A stretch of 64,000 bases of DNA from Camellia lanceoleosa (GCA_025200525.1 CM045767.1:122376346-122440345); one strand, 5' to 3'; shown: positions 45,241 to 56,547, numbered from the stretch's first letter. Translations and numbers: made by a program. Notes: generated by a model from the letters alone, not told the origin.

Positions 45241-45644
45241 AAAAAAAAAAAGAAAGAACAGAAAGTGAGGGGTATTGGGGGTTACTATTGGGGGTTAGGG
45301 ATTGCATCGATAATATGTCGTGGTGGGAGGAAGAAGAGGAACAAATTTGGGAGTGGGGGTCGATTCGTATTGAGAGGCGAGAACCAATCCATCTACTTAC
45401 CACCACCGTCTCACTTCCGTCTTCCTCATCTCTCCACAACTCTACTTCTCACAACCACCGCCACCCCCAACTCCACTTCTCACCACCACCAACTACCTCC
45501 GTCCTCATGTTTCCATGTCTCGACTTCTCACCACTACCTTCCTCCATTGGATCCCTGCGATCCCTATCCATAACAGAAGTCCGATCCCTCTGACCCTTAT
45601 CCATAACAAACGTGATTCGACATATAGACCAAATCGAATGTGAG

Positions 45645-45694
<50 letters not shown>

Positions 45695-46087
45695 GCTTTC
45701 GCTTTTTTTAAAAAAAGGTTCCACTTTACAACTTTTTATATCAAATTTCACCTTAATATTTGTTTTCAATTGTAAATGTATCTCTTATATTTTTGATTTT
45801 TGGTCAATTTATAATATGTCCTTAAATTATTATTATTTTTTTTTACCGGTAAAAATATAGAAAAGATTACTTTTTCTTTTTATACCTCATGTGAGGGTAA
45901 CATGATCATAGGGTCCGTTTGTTTGATGGATTATCTTGGATATGTTTAGTTGTTACTTAGGTAGATATATAAGATAAATTATAAATTGTATTTGTTTATA
46001 TATTAGAGTAATATTTTTAGTTGATTGGAATTAAATTTATAAATTTACGTAAAAAAATCTCAAAATGTATAATACGTTATTTTATTA
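45241..46087. other. Low-complexity DNA with (CT)n, no gene supported
   Basis: Open frames of about 100 codons at 45265-45593 are Ser/His/Pro-rich and arise from CCACC/CTCC repeats. A (CT)n microsatellite lies at about 45644-45690. No domain or splice structure supports a gene. Confidence 0.55.
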
Positions 46088-46096
46088 TTTTTGTAA

Positions 46097-46494
46097 GGGT
46101 TTGTCTTTGGTCCAGTCTAAGATTGGATTGAACTGTACTGTTGGGCCCGTGAGGGTCTACTACGGGTCTCGTTTTGATAATCTGAATCGTTCAATGTATA
46201 GAACTCGTTGAGTACTATACATCTATAAAAAATCACGTTGATCGGATATCGATAGTTATGTGATCAAATCAGTTTTGTATAAAAAAATAGACATAAAATA
46301 AATTAACAGTTGACAAAAAATTGTTTTGATCACATAGTTATCATTATCTGATCAACGTGATTTTTTACAAGCATATAGTACTCAACGAGTTCTATACATT
46401 GAAGGTTCGGATAACAAAATGGCACTCGTGGTGAGCTCCCACGGGCCCAACAATACAGTCAAGTCCGATCTTGGACTGGACCAAAGCCAAACTC
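46097..46494. mobile_element. Mutator-type foldback MITE, copy 3
   Basis: Ends GGGTTTGTCTTTGGTCCAGT and GACTGGACCAAAGCCAAACTC pair, with the same inner arm as copies at 25380 and 31182. The duplication TTTTTGTAA is exact at 46088-46096 and 46495-46503. Confidence 0.9.
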
Positions 46495-46550
46495 TTTTTG
46501 TAAAGTGGGCATAAATTAATAATTGCATAGGATTAGATCGTGAATCCTCA

Positions 46551-47260
46551 GAGCATCTCTAACAATCTGTTTTTTTTTTTTTTTCTTTTTGGGTTAAATT
46601 TTAACTAAAAAGTGTATTTCCAACCCAGGGGTGAGCGGCAACCTGGTAAGGGTTTGGGGTTTAAGCCCCTAGGTCCTGGGTTCAACTCCCCTCTGGGCCA
46701 ATCTCCTGGGCGTGGCACAGTTGGTTAGGAGGTTGACCTTAAGGATGCCTTATCAGCTACTTGGTGTGGGTTTAATTCTCTCTCGCTGTGCGACTCCTGA
46801 CTTAAGCGGAGCTTGCCTTGGGAAGTCGGGACAAGCTTTCAGGTTATAGTCTCTTACTCGGAACGGACAACAGGACACCCTGGTAATCTCCTCATGGGGC
46901 GTTGCCTTAGACATGCGGGAGAGTGAGAGGATTTTCCTGTAACAAAAAAAAAAAAAAAAGTGTATTTCCTATTTAAAAAAATTACTTTTTCAATTATCAT
47001 CTTTAATAATACTCTCTACTTTGCCCTATATATTTTAAATATTTTTAAAAAATATATTTTTTTAATCTTTTTTTTATTAAAAATATTTTTCCAAACTTTC
47101 TTCTCCCTTCTCTACCATCTGAGACAAGGGACAAGAGGAAAAAATGTTTTTTAAATTATAGGTAAAGGAGTTGAGTACGGCGATTATTGAAGAGAATTAT
47201 TTTGTGTTTCACTCTTTAAAGTTGGGCAAAAGTGGGGATAAGAGACTATTTAGATGCTCT
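46551..47260. mobile_element. Probable MITE containing a SINE
   Basis: Imperfect ends GAGCATCTCTAACAATC and TTAGATGCTC with an AT-rich interior. The SINE at 46622-46954 is nested inside. No convincing target duplication was found. Confidence 0.45.
46622..46954 (+). mobile_element. Dimeric tRNA-type SINE
   Basis: A 15-bp duplication, AAAAAGTGTATTTCC, flanks the element (46607-46621, 46955-46969). Two promoter-like modules are visible. The first has GAGCGGCAACCTGG and a good B box GGTTCAACTCC (46679-46689). The second has a good A box TGGCACAGTTGG (46713-46724) and a weaker B box GGGTTTAATTC (46768-46778). A poly(A) tail ends it. The arrangement suggests fusion of two tRNA-like monomers. Confidence 0.88.
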
Positions 47261-48587
47261 AACCCTTCAATGGGATTGGTAGTCCTGTTATTGGATGGGA
47301 TTAATAGTTCAGCCTAACAATGTTGTTGCCAATTAACCAGCCAAACATGTCATATGTAAGGCTTATCTCATTAATAATTCAACAATAATAATAGATAATT
47401 CTAATTTTGGAGCTCTAAAGAGAGCACTAGTGACATGGTAAGAGAAAAAAAAAAAAAAAAAAAAACATAAACAGGCACATCACATTATATGTAATCCCCA
47501 CTCTTTGTCACATCTCTAAATCTCTCTTTAAAACTCCAAAATTAGGGTCTCCAATCTTTATTCATAATTCAATCTCCTACCCAATCGGTCGGCCAAACAA
47601 ACTGGGCATATTGTAACTTGACCAAAAATGAGGAGTTGACTTCTACAATTGAAAAATAAGGAACAAGTGATATTTGATGTAAGTTATGCAAAGCGTAGTT
47701 ACATTCTTTTTAAGTGTTTATTTATTGCTTATAATTTTCAAAAAAAAAAAATTAAAAATTGAAATTGTTAATTTTGTTATGTTGTTATTTATTTGCGCAA
47801 TCCCAATTGGTAACTCGAGAGTGTGTGGCTCGACAGAAAAACGACACCGTTTTGTTTTGTTTTGTTTGTTTGTTTTTTTTTTTTTTAACGATTTTCTGAG
47901 AAACAAACTTCCAGATCAAGACCATCTCTGTTACGATCAAGGCCATCTCTATTAAAATTGAATCTAGAAAAGGGTGGCTTTCAGTTGGTAAAAACATAAA
48001 CTTCCAGATCAAGGCCATCTCTGTAATAAAACATGTTCATCAACATCACAATTGTGTTTATCAACATCATCTGTTACAACATCTAGAAAATCTTTTTTAG
48101 TGATATGAGAATCATGTTCATCAACATCGTCAGATTTGGGTCTGACAAATTTTTTTTTTTCCTTCATCCTCAGATTTTGAAATCAGCAATAACATCATCA
48201 TCATCTTCATCATCTTCAACATCATCATCATCTTCATTAACAAAAAAAAAAATTTTTTACCATTAATCCTCAAATCTAGATCATCATCATCTTCAACGTC
48301 ATCATCATCTTCATAAAAAAATAAAAATAAAAATTTACCTTTAATCCTCAAATCCAGATCTGGTTCGGTTCCTGTTCTCCGTGAAGAAGAAGGAGCTGGG
48401 TCTGATGATGATGATGGGTCTGATGATCTGGAACCGAACCAAGGAGCTGGGCCTGGTGAAGAATTAAGAAGAAGAAGAAGGAGCTTCTCCTCTTCTCCTC
48501 TTCCCCTCTTCCTCTTCTCTCTCTCTCTCCCCTCGTCTCTTCTCTCCCTCTGTTACCAGAGAAAGGAAGAAAAGAAAAAAAAAAAAA
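47261..48587. other. Low-complexity DNA with GAT/ATC repeats, no gene supported
   Basis: Runs of CATCATCATCTTCATC (48180-48320) give Asp- or Met-rich frames that are not genes. A GAAGAAGAAG tract lies near 48470 and CTCTTCCTC tracts near 48500. An AACGACACCGTTTTG word at 47839 is common in plant intergenic DNA. Confidence 0.5.
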
Positions 48588-48609
48588 CCCAAAATGACGT
48601 CATTTTGGG
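48588..48609. promoter_or_regulatory. 22-bp perfect palindrome centred on TGACGTCA
   Basis: Perfect two-fold symmetry extends seven bases (CCCAAAA / TTTTGGG) on each side of the TGACGTCA core, the binding site of TGA-type bZIP factors. No intact gene follows, so a regulatory role is uncertain; it could also be a transposon relic. Confidence 0.5.
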
Positions 48610-48939
48610 TATTCGGGCCAAATTCGAGCTAATAAATTCGAGCTACGGATCATTTTTGTTATTTGCGTGAGTTGAAACTTGAGGTTTTCCTGAATTCTAA
48701 AAGTTTTTGTGTGCAAGTAATTAATGGTCTTACTTCCTTTCTTTGTTTTTTGGCGTAATAATTAATGGTTTTACTTACCTTGATTGGTAATCATGTATCT
48801 AAAGGCTTTTTAAGGTTTCCTGTACTGAATTTTGAATTTTGGTACTGGCTTATTTGATATTACAGAGGTTCATTTAGTTGCTAAATTGCGTCAAATTTTC
48901 ATCAATTACAGATAGTACGATGCCGGTATTACACAAGTT

Positions 48940-49125
48940 CTCTTTCTGCTCAAGAAAAGATACCAGATACTTAGTGACCATTTCGGCAAGTCCTCTCTAT
49001 TTATCCGTATATGAGCTTCATTTCAAAGGGGCAAATAGTTTTGCTCTACCTTGTTTTCATTGTCACTCACTTATACTTTCATTTCTATTGGTCAATTATC
49101 TTGATAACAATAATTTTCTCACTAA
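48940..49125 (+). pseudogene. Downstream edge of a decayed RWP-RK unit
   Basis: GTCACTCACTTATACTTTCATTTCTATTGGTCAATT matches, over shorter blocks, the sequence right after the second RWP-RK exon at 51273 and 63447 (TAACTCACTTATATTTTCATTT). TTTTCTCACTAA also recurs (63503). The exon itself is no longer readable, so this is called only from its flank. Confidence 0.4.
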
Positions 49126-49392
49126 GGCCTTGTTTGGGAAGACTAAATAAGTGTACTTTTTGTCTTTTTGGACAAAAAAATTGAGGTTGAAAATATAGAT
49201 GTTTGGGTTAACTTTTTGACTTTTTATGGAAAAATGTGTAATAAAAAATTGTGAAAATTGGTTTTTAGAGGAAAATTTGAATTGGGAGTTGTGCAGCAGT
49301 AATTGTTGACTTTTGGTGAATAGTGTTAACTTTTTAACTTTTTGAGTAACTTTTTGGCTTTTTGAATTATTTGGGAGTACCCAAACTTGGCC
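49126..49392. mobile_element. Harbinger-like MITE, 267 bp
   Basis: Ends GGCCTTGTTTGGGAAG and GTACCCAAACTTGGCC are flanked by TAA (49123-49125, 49393-49395). It interrupts the ATTTTCTCACTA block that is continuous at 63500. Confidence 0.85.
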
Positions 49393-49395
49393 TAA

Positions 49396-50720
49396 ATTTA
49401 TTCGCATATGAATTGTGAAATCAAAATCAATTACATTGGCATAAGGCTTTTTATTCACTTTTTTATTTTATTTTTTATATTTCTTTTTAAATTTTCTATT
49501 ATTTATTATAATTGTTATCAAAAGACAAATAATTCTCTAATTTTGCCTTTGGGTCTCATATTTGAGGGGAAAAAGAAAAAATAATAATAAAAGAAAATGA
49601 AGTAAAAGAAGCTACTTTTTATTTTTATTTATGTATTTTTATTTTTGTAAATGTGGTTGGGTGAGGAAAATAGAAATAAGATTGATAGATATTAGTCAAA
49701 AATTCATTTTTCATTTAGTCAGAGTATATATATTTATGGAATTTCATTTCCCTTATATTTTTCATTGCCTTAGACAAATTGAAGATCCAAGCATTTAAAA
49801 TTGTGAATTGATTGTATTCACATATGTGGTTTAAATTACTCAAAATTATGTGAGAACAAAAACTAGGAAGGCTTTCTTCTACCAAGTTTCCGGCTCTTTT
49901 AATAGACATCTCAAGAACTAATGGCTAGTATTGATGTCCTCTCTCTCTCTCTCCTCTCTCTTTTTTTCTTTTACCTTTTTAGTTTGAGCTAGTAATTATT
50001 TGTGCATAGTATAAGATTAGCCAAGCAGTAGGTATGAAGGGAACTATGAAGCATATATGAGTATTTCAAAAATATTATCATTTGAGTATCGAGTACTTAT
50101 CCAGTATGTATACACATTGGGTATGCGAAATATGTGTCCGGTATATATGCAAGATACTTTAGGCGTGGCATGGGTATGACGCAGGTACAACTTGGGTACA
50201 TTTGTTGGTACTTTGGGGCATACATATAATTTTAATTTAAAAAAAGGGATAGTAAAATAATTATATAGTGTATCTTCTAAACTTCAAAAATACAAGATAT
50301 TTTACAATTATCAAAATATAAAAAATACTTTGAATTCTTTTTTGACCATTACAAAAATACTTTAATTATTTTTTACATTTGATTTTTAATTGTTATATGT
50401 TATGTACTAGCACAAATTATAATTATATATATATATATATTTTAAGAATATATTGAACAGTACTCATATCTTACTTTTTTTAAATTTTGGTTTTACCATA
50501 TTGGCACCCATGCTTCCTAGGAAGGGAAGTTCAGAGAGAATGCATGTGTCTGCTCGAGAGAGTGGCTTTAGTATACAAAGGACCTTTATACAATCTTACA
50601 TTTGTCTAATTTAGTGGCCATTTAAACAAATATGTAATTGTAGCTAGGTTCTCAAACATTACCCATATCAGATATTGTAATTTTCCTTTCATCAAATATT
50701 CATTGGAATTTTCCCTACAG
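49396..50720. other. AT-rich intron-like DNA
   Basis: The last part (50570-50720) is clearly homologous to 56470-56547 and 62691-62760: GTGGCCATTTAAACAAATAT, GTAGCTAGGTTCTCAAACAT. This marks it as the intron upstream of the RWP-RK exon. The remainder shows no gene. Confidence 0.55.
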
Positions 50721-50919
50721 GAGGATACAGTCATTGATACTCCTCAAAATCAAAGCAATCCAAATACCCAGCATGATAGATCTTCACCTAGGCTTATAGC
50801 CTCAACAGATATAGGAGAGATAAGGCAATGTCATTCATCAAAACCATTAAAGAGAAATTTAGAGGATTCCCTCCGAGATTTGGGCAGTACACGTGAAGTT
50901 GCTCTGAAGTACCTTAGTA
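50721..50919 (+). pseudogene. RWP-RK exon A, copy 1 (NIN-like protein family)
   Basis: The exon follows acceptor TTCCCTACAG and ends at a donor A|GTAAGC in phase 1. Its translation starts EDTVIDTPQNQ and ends LRDLGSTREVALKYLS, matching the first half of an RWP-RK DNA-binding domain (compare the EDLQQ..G...DAAKSLG pattern). About five residues expected between LKRN and LEDSL are missing relative to copies 2 and 3, and the usual AAKSLG reads ALKYLS. RWP-RK domains occur in NIN-like nitrate-response factors and RKD proteins. The introns show this is not a retrocopy. It is probably non-functional because its second exon is damaged. Confidence 0.7.
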
Positions 50920-51160
50920 GTAAGCTTCTACACTTTCATAAAGTCTTGCTACCAATTTAATGGAAGCAACATAAAAAGCAAGGGCTATTTGCATTTTGCA
51001 CTCCTTTTTTCATAATTACATTTCATATTTTCATTTTAGCATTTAAAATGATGCATAATATAATTTTCACTGCATACTAAAATGCTTAAATTTTGAGTGC
51101 AATTATCAAAAAAATAATGTGAATAACAATCCTCTATAAATTTTTTTGAAAATGCAGCTT

Positions 51161-51193
<33 letters not shown>

Positions 51194-51206
51194 CTGGCTC
51201 ATGCAA

Positions 51207-51271
51207 TTAACATATCCACAGTGAAGCGCATTTGTAGAAAGCATGGGATCCACCGCTGGCTATTTTGATGA
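51207..51271 (+). pseudogene. RWP-RK exon B, copy 1, damaged
   Basis: Translation in the phase set by exon A gives NISTVKRICRKHGIHRWLF, equivalent to the TLKRICRQHGI.RWP core of the family. A TGA at 51266-51268 follows. The acceptor is CAA where copy 2 has CAG, so normal splicing would fail. The exon is 65 bases, the same length as copy 2. The following TAACTCACTTATATTTTCATTT is conserved intron sequence. Confidence 0.75.
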
Positions 51272-51279
51272 GTAACTCA

Positions 51280-54200
51280 CTTATATTTTCATTTTTAGTT
51301 ATTAGCTCTTTTTTCTTTTCTTTTTTCTTTTTCCTTCTTTTTTAAGTTGTGAGTATTATAAAAAGACCACTCGGTGTATTTGGTTTCAATTTTTTGAAAA
51401 TTGAGTTTTTTTTTTTTGTTTATAGTGAATATTTTTAAAAATTTAAGTAATTTTTTTTTACTTTTTTAGATGTACCTTACTTATATATATTTAAAAAGTA
51501 AAATATTTATAAAAAAATATTTTAAAAAATTAATAAATACACAAAATATGAAAAATATATTGAATATATATATATATATATATTATATTTTTGGTATTTA
51601 GTGAATTTTTTTAAAGATTTTTTTCACAAAAATTATAATTTTTAAGTGTATTTATATTGGGTCTGTCTAAAAATTAAAAAAATTACTTAAAATATTAAAA
51701 AAAAATCAGTGAAAATAAAAAAATAACGAAAACAAAAAAGTAAAATTTTTTAAAAAGTGAATTCTGAAAACTAAAACCAAGCAAAGTGACTAATTTTCTC
51801 ACTAAGTCTGTACTACTATAAAAAGAGTGGGGCGTTAAAAGTGTTTTTAACATTTTTTATTCAATGGCATAATTACACATGAATTATAACTTGAAGTGAA
51901 CCATTATGTCCACTGCAAAAGACTTATCACGTGGGAAGTTATTTTGTGATTCTAGAATTTGATTCAAATTCAAACATCAATAGTTACAACTCCTTGTATC
52001 TTTCCTAATCATACGAGGAGTTGGCCAAAGGGTGCCCTAACATCTAAAAAGAGTTTGGGCCATATAATATAACACAGTTTTTTTTTGTTAATTTCTTCTC
52101 CTCAACCATTTGAAACACACTAAACTATATTTTTTCCTTTTTTTGCCCTGATTTCACAATAGAAATCTTTGTATCGTAATAAACGGCATGTGAAGAATTA
52201 TGAATTCCCAATTTTAGAGTCTAATACCATAAAGTCTAAGGTGAAGATTTTGCTGTCCTCAATAGCAAATATGCAAGATGTTGACGGTTAGTATTGTCAT
52301 AAAATAAACCACTAAAAAATTATTAATTTGTGTTGAACTTTAAGATGTTTTGGTCGAACTTCTTCTTCTTCTTCTTCTTTTTGTGTGATTTTGACAAAAA
52401 AAAAAAAAAAAAAAAATCTTCTGTCATTTTTATTTAATTTAATTTTATATTTGTGTTAATTTTTTTTAGATGCACCTACATGATAAAAGTGTATGTGAAG
52501 ACATCTTAGAAAACTGTCCCCCCAAAAAATGTGCATAATTTTTATTATTTATTATTTTTCTTTAGTAATTTTTTTTTTTTTTTTCCAGATTTGCTCACAT
52601 ATATTTACTTTTAAAGTGTATCTATATTTGTATTAGATGTATTTAAAAAGTGGAATAAAAATTCACTAAAATATGAAGAAAAAATTAACTAAACACCAAA
52701 AAAAAAAAAAAAAAAATTACAAAATGTAAGAGGCATAAAACAATTTTTGAAAACTAAACCAAGAAATTTACACCACAATTCCTTAGGTAGCAAACTAACG
52801 ACAATGTATTTTATAAAATGTTTCTATAAAGTTTAATTATCCATAATGATGAATTTCAATCTAATTTTACCTTTTTGATTTAATATGAATAATAATTTAA
52901 AAAAAAATTTAGTTTATTTATACTTATATTTTTTAATTATACAAATTATGAATATTATATTAACTAAAGTCATAAATCACTATTAGATCAAAAGAACTAT
53001 AGTATAAAATTGATCATTTTCTATTATTTGAAATTATGATTTTTTTTTTAATAAAAAAATATGGTAACAATCCAAAAGACAATTTTAGTATAATTCCATC
53101 AATATAGTTATGAAAATTAATATTGCGAAGGATTCATATATTTTTCAATGCACTTTTAATGAGGAGTAAAATTAGAGGGGGGAGGGGGGAGGGGGGGAAT
53201 ACTATTATGGAAAATTTAATTTTTTTCGTAACAATTTATAGAAAATAGAATTTAGTTATTCATATTCAAACTTCATAAGATTCAATGGTAATTGTCAAAA
53301 CAAAATAAAACTTAATAATTTTTTCAATTTTGTTTGCTAAAATAATCTCTCTAGTAAGGTGTCAAACAATTAATATAGCAGATGTGGAGCAATTGAATTT
53401 GAAGACATCATTAAAAGTTGACAAAGATTATTACCAGATTTGTTCATATAAAAAGGTTTGATAATTGGTTGCTCACGTCACGTGCATCAAATGTGAGCAT
53501 TTACGATGTGTCCCTTTACAACGTGCCCAGGAAAAGTCCTATGGTGTGCACCATTAGAGGTGTATATCATATGTATCACATCATAAATTAGGAATATAAG
53601 AAAAATTTTAAAATTTGACTAAATCGATTGAATTGGATCAAATTAGTTGTATTTGGTCCGTTCTTTAATATGAATCGGTCTGTTCAGTTTTTTTTTTTTT
53701 TAAAAAAAAAAGGGCTTTCAGTTTGGTACCGATTTTGACATATTGTATACCGATTTTCATCGAAACCGACCGAAGATGTTTACATATAATAAAATTATTG
53801 TTTTAAGTTTTGGTTTTGTTTTGATGTCAAGACTTAGGTTATTTTGTTTCAAATTCTAATTCAGTAAAAGTTTCATGTATTAGTATTTATTATTATTTTT
53901 TTGTTTGTATATTTTTTTGAATGGTTGGATTGGATATTGTTAAAATTGTGTACAAATGACTAATTCAATATTTTTATATAAATTATTTATTATACTATAA
54001 ATTTAAGAAATGACTTAATTTTGAAAGTAGTTAAACCGATCAAATTGCATTGAGCCGAACAGTTTGCATCGGTGCGGTTTGGTAAAAAATTCGGTTTGTA
54101 TCAATTTTCAATATAATAAAACCAACATGATCGATTCGGTGCAAAATTTCACCTGAACACCTACCGTCTTGAACCGATTAGATTCCTACCACAAATAATT

Positions 54201-54466
54201 GTACAATAAAATTTCGTAGCATTAGTCACAAAATGCGTAACATCACCATTGACATAACAAAATATGTCATAATCAAGGCACAGTTTTGTTACATAAATTA
54301 AAAAAATTTAAATATTTTGGTACATTAATTTATGATGAGATTATATTTTATGATTGATATTACGAAATTATCTGTTGAAATAGATTTTCTCTGTGCACTA
54401 TCATAAATTTCTCAAAGCCAATGTGAAATTTAAAGTGCATATTTTTTTAGTTTAAAAAAAAAAAAA
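51280..54466. other. AT-rich DNA, one weak exon candidate
   Basis: Most of this is A/T runs without pattern. An open stretch at about 52164-52290 follows a TTTCACAATAG acceptor-like site and ends before GTTAGT; its translation includes SLYRNKRHVKNYEFPIL and KSKVKILLSSIANMQDVD. I do not recognise the family, and it may be chance. A G-run (GGGGGGAGGG) lies near 53180. Confidence 0.4.
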
Positions 54467-54610
54467 ATTAATTATGGGCAAAATCTATCAAATACCCATA
54501 ATTCCCCACCCCTCCCAAGCCAACCCATGCCCCTATCAGGTTTGAACCCCTAACCTTCGAAGGAAAAATCATATAATAATCTCGGAATACCAGGTGACCA
54601 TACTCTTTCA
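54467..54610 (-). mobile_element. Possible SINE fragment
   Basis: On the minus strand an A-box-like GGTCACCTGGTATTCC, a B-box-like GGGTTCAAACCT and an A-rich end in the right order suggest a short tRNA-type SINE. No target duplication was found. Confidence 0.35.
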
Positions 54611-54907
54611 ACAATCACCTTTCAATATACCTTATTATGTTCCTCAATCAACCAACATAAATAATTAATACTCTACTTTCTTTACCAATCATATTACTAT
54701 GCAACACCACGTGACCATACTCAGAATGAAAGTGACGCCACTAGCCATAAATTTATTGAGTTCGATTACTCATATGTATTCTTGGTATTAAAAAAAAAAT
54801 AAAAAATATAATTATTATAGCATTATTGATTTAAAAAATAATAAATGGTGCATCTCATCTCAATTGACAAGCATGTATGCCTGAACCATTCTTTGCTTTT
54901 CCTGCAG

Positions 54908-55460
54908 AACTTCTGTGGTAGTTGCCTTTGAAACTGAATACTGGTATGGCTTATTTATTCTATTCGAAATTCATTTACGATGTTATTGGTTGGGAGATTT
55001 TAGAAGGAATTTCGAAAGAAGAAGAGAAAAAGTAGGTGAAATATATATAAAATATACTTACATTTCACTTAGTTTCACATGCATTTTCCCTTTTATTTTT
55101 CAAATCACTTCTCAAATCTCCTAACCAAACACAGTGTTAGTTGCTATTAATGGCTTCAAAATTTTGTCAATTATTTTTATGATCCGAGGGATTTCAGCCA
55201 GATCTTCTTGTTCACTCATTGTGGGAAGCATGCAAATCTCTTCCATTGGAGTGTTTCCTTCCGCAAAAAAGTAAAAAAATGGTATCAATCTGGAGTTGGT
55301 TATCAGTAGTGAAAATATCACGCAAGATTTCAATTCGACTATTTCAAGTGCTTCCGTCAGTCCAACTACCACAACCTTTGCAAATTGTTATAGTTGAAGA
55401 GAAAATGGCACAGTCGCTTAGCTGCTTAGGGGAATTCATTTCTCAAGTTTGTCCTCTATA
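54908..55460 (+). pseudogene. Unidentified exon-like relic, possibly from the same gene family
   Basis: An acceptor TTTTCCTGCAG at 54907 is followed by TSVVVAFETEYWYG in one frame. After a MITE (54978-55136), a frame at 55219-55479 includes SLPLECFLPQKSKKMVSIW, which faintly recalls the LEFFLP segment of NIN-like protein GAF-like domains. Reading continues only with frameshifts. The assignment is speculative. Confidence 0.25.
54978..55136. mobile_element. 159-bp Harbinger-like MITE, family M159 copy 2
   Basis: Same length and interior words (GAAGGAATTTCGAAAG, TTTCACTTAGTTTCACATGC) as 24256-24414. Ends CGATGTTATTGGTTGGGAG and CTCCTAACCAAACACAGTG are more diverged. TTA flanks both sides (54975-54977, 55137-55139). 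Confidence 0.85.
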
Positions 55461-55465
55461 CTTAG

Positions 55466-56043
55466 TGATGATACAGTGAGTCCTCGTGGACGGGTTGGAC
55501 CGATCCAAGCTCCTCAAGCCCACTGGATAACCTGCAAACAAGTTCAATCGGGGAATGGGGTAGTCCCCCGGCGAACCCTCCGGTGTGTGAATTAGAGAAG
55601 GTGATGGACAGAAATGTAGAGAGAGAGAGAGAGAGAGATAGGAGATGGAAAACTTAACTTTCTTCCTGCCTTCGAGCTTTGCTTATATCCTTTTGCAATC
55701 ATTTCGCTGTCTCAGCCGTTCTGACCTTTTCCGCCGAAAGCTTGCGCCGTGGTTCGTCTTGTTCAGGGTGAAGAGGCGTCATTCCGGCTGAGGGGTGTTG
55801 TCGCAATAAATGCGGTGATGGGTTGCATTAATGGTGATGTGCTGTGGCAATAACTTTGCAGATCTTTGTCTGCTGACATGGGCTGTTCTGCACCTGCCAC
55901 GTGTCCGAGCATCATTCGTCCTTCCTGCTCAGTTGGCCTCCAGCTGTGCCGGGTTTTACTGACCGGGTTGTGTAATGAGGTCCAAATGGTGGGCTTGGGT
56001 TTACTCATGGTGGGCCGTGGTCCTTGTGGGCCTATCCCTGTCA
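55466..56043 (+). mobile_element. 578-bp solo LTR
   Basis: Begins TGATGATACAGTG and ends CCCTGTCA, with the exact 5-bp duplication CTTAG on both sides (55461-55465, 56044-56048). It includes GGGGTAGTCCCCCGGCGAACCC and a (GA)n run, features common in plant LTRs. It is GC-richer than its surroundings. There is no internal region, primer site or second LTR, so it is the product of LTR-LTR recombination. Confidence 0.88.
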
Positions 56044-56048
56044 CTTAG

Positions 56049-56547
56049 TATCATGTTATGTTATGTTGGACCTTCATTTCTAAGGGTAATTGTTTTTCTC
56101 TCCCTTGTTTTTGATTTATTTTTTCCACCACTAGCTCACTTATATTTTCATTTCTATATAACTGTCTGGGATAAAAGTACAGGGCTTGTATCCAATTCAT
56201 ATTTGTGGATTTGACAGTACAGTTGAGCCCCGAGAGCCCACCGCAAGCCCCTCATGGATTATCTACTTCATTCATTTTGTAGACCGATATGTATTAGTTG
56301 TCCATGAAACAAATTAGAAAAGTTTATTTTCAAAAAAAAATTCACTGTTTACTTCTAAAATCATTCTTACCGTTCATTTTTTTATTTGTTTGTTTAGAAA
56401 GTATCATCCATTGTCTAGCTTTCCTTCTCATTGGATGTAGGAGAAACTATATTTAGTGTCAATTGTTTCAATATTCAAGGCACCATTTATAAAATTTTGC
56501 ATTTTGCCTAAATTTATGGCCATTTAACAAATATTTATTGTAGCAAG
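56049..56547 (+). other. Intron/spacer of an RWP-RK unit
   Basis: CTCACTTATATTTTCATTTCTATA at 56140 repeats, in shorter blocks, the sequence downstream of RWP-RK exon B. TATGGCCATTTAACAAATATTTATTGTAG (from about 56515) matches the intron before exon A of copy 1. No exon survives between them. Confidence 0.55.

Noticed and set aside
45265..45769. About 100-codon frames near the (CT)n repeat
   Set aside because: Low-complexity Ser/His/Pro or Arg/Glu repeats without any domain.
46679..46778. Possible tRNA gene from the A and B boxes
   Set aside because: There is no cloverleaf with acceptor pairing. The poly(A) tail and 15-bp duplication show a SINE.
45912..47605. Large outer MITE with GTCCGTTTGTTTGATGG / GGCCAAACAAACTGGGC ends
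   Set aside because: The ends are only partly complementary and no target duplication was found, so I do not call it as a feature.
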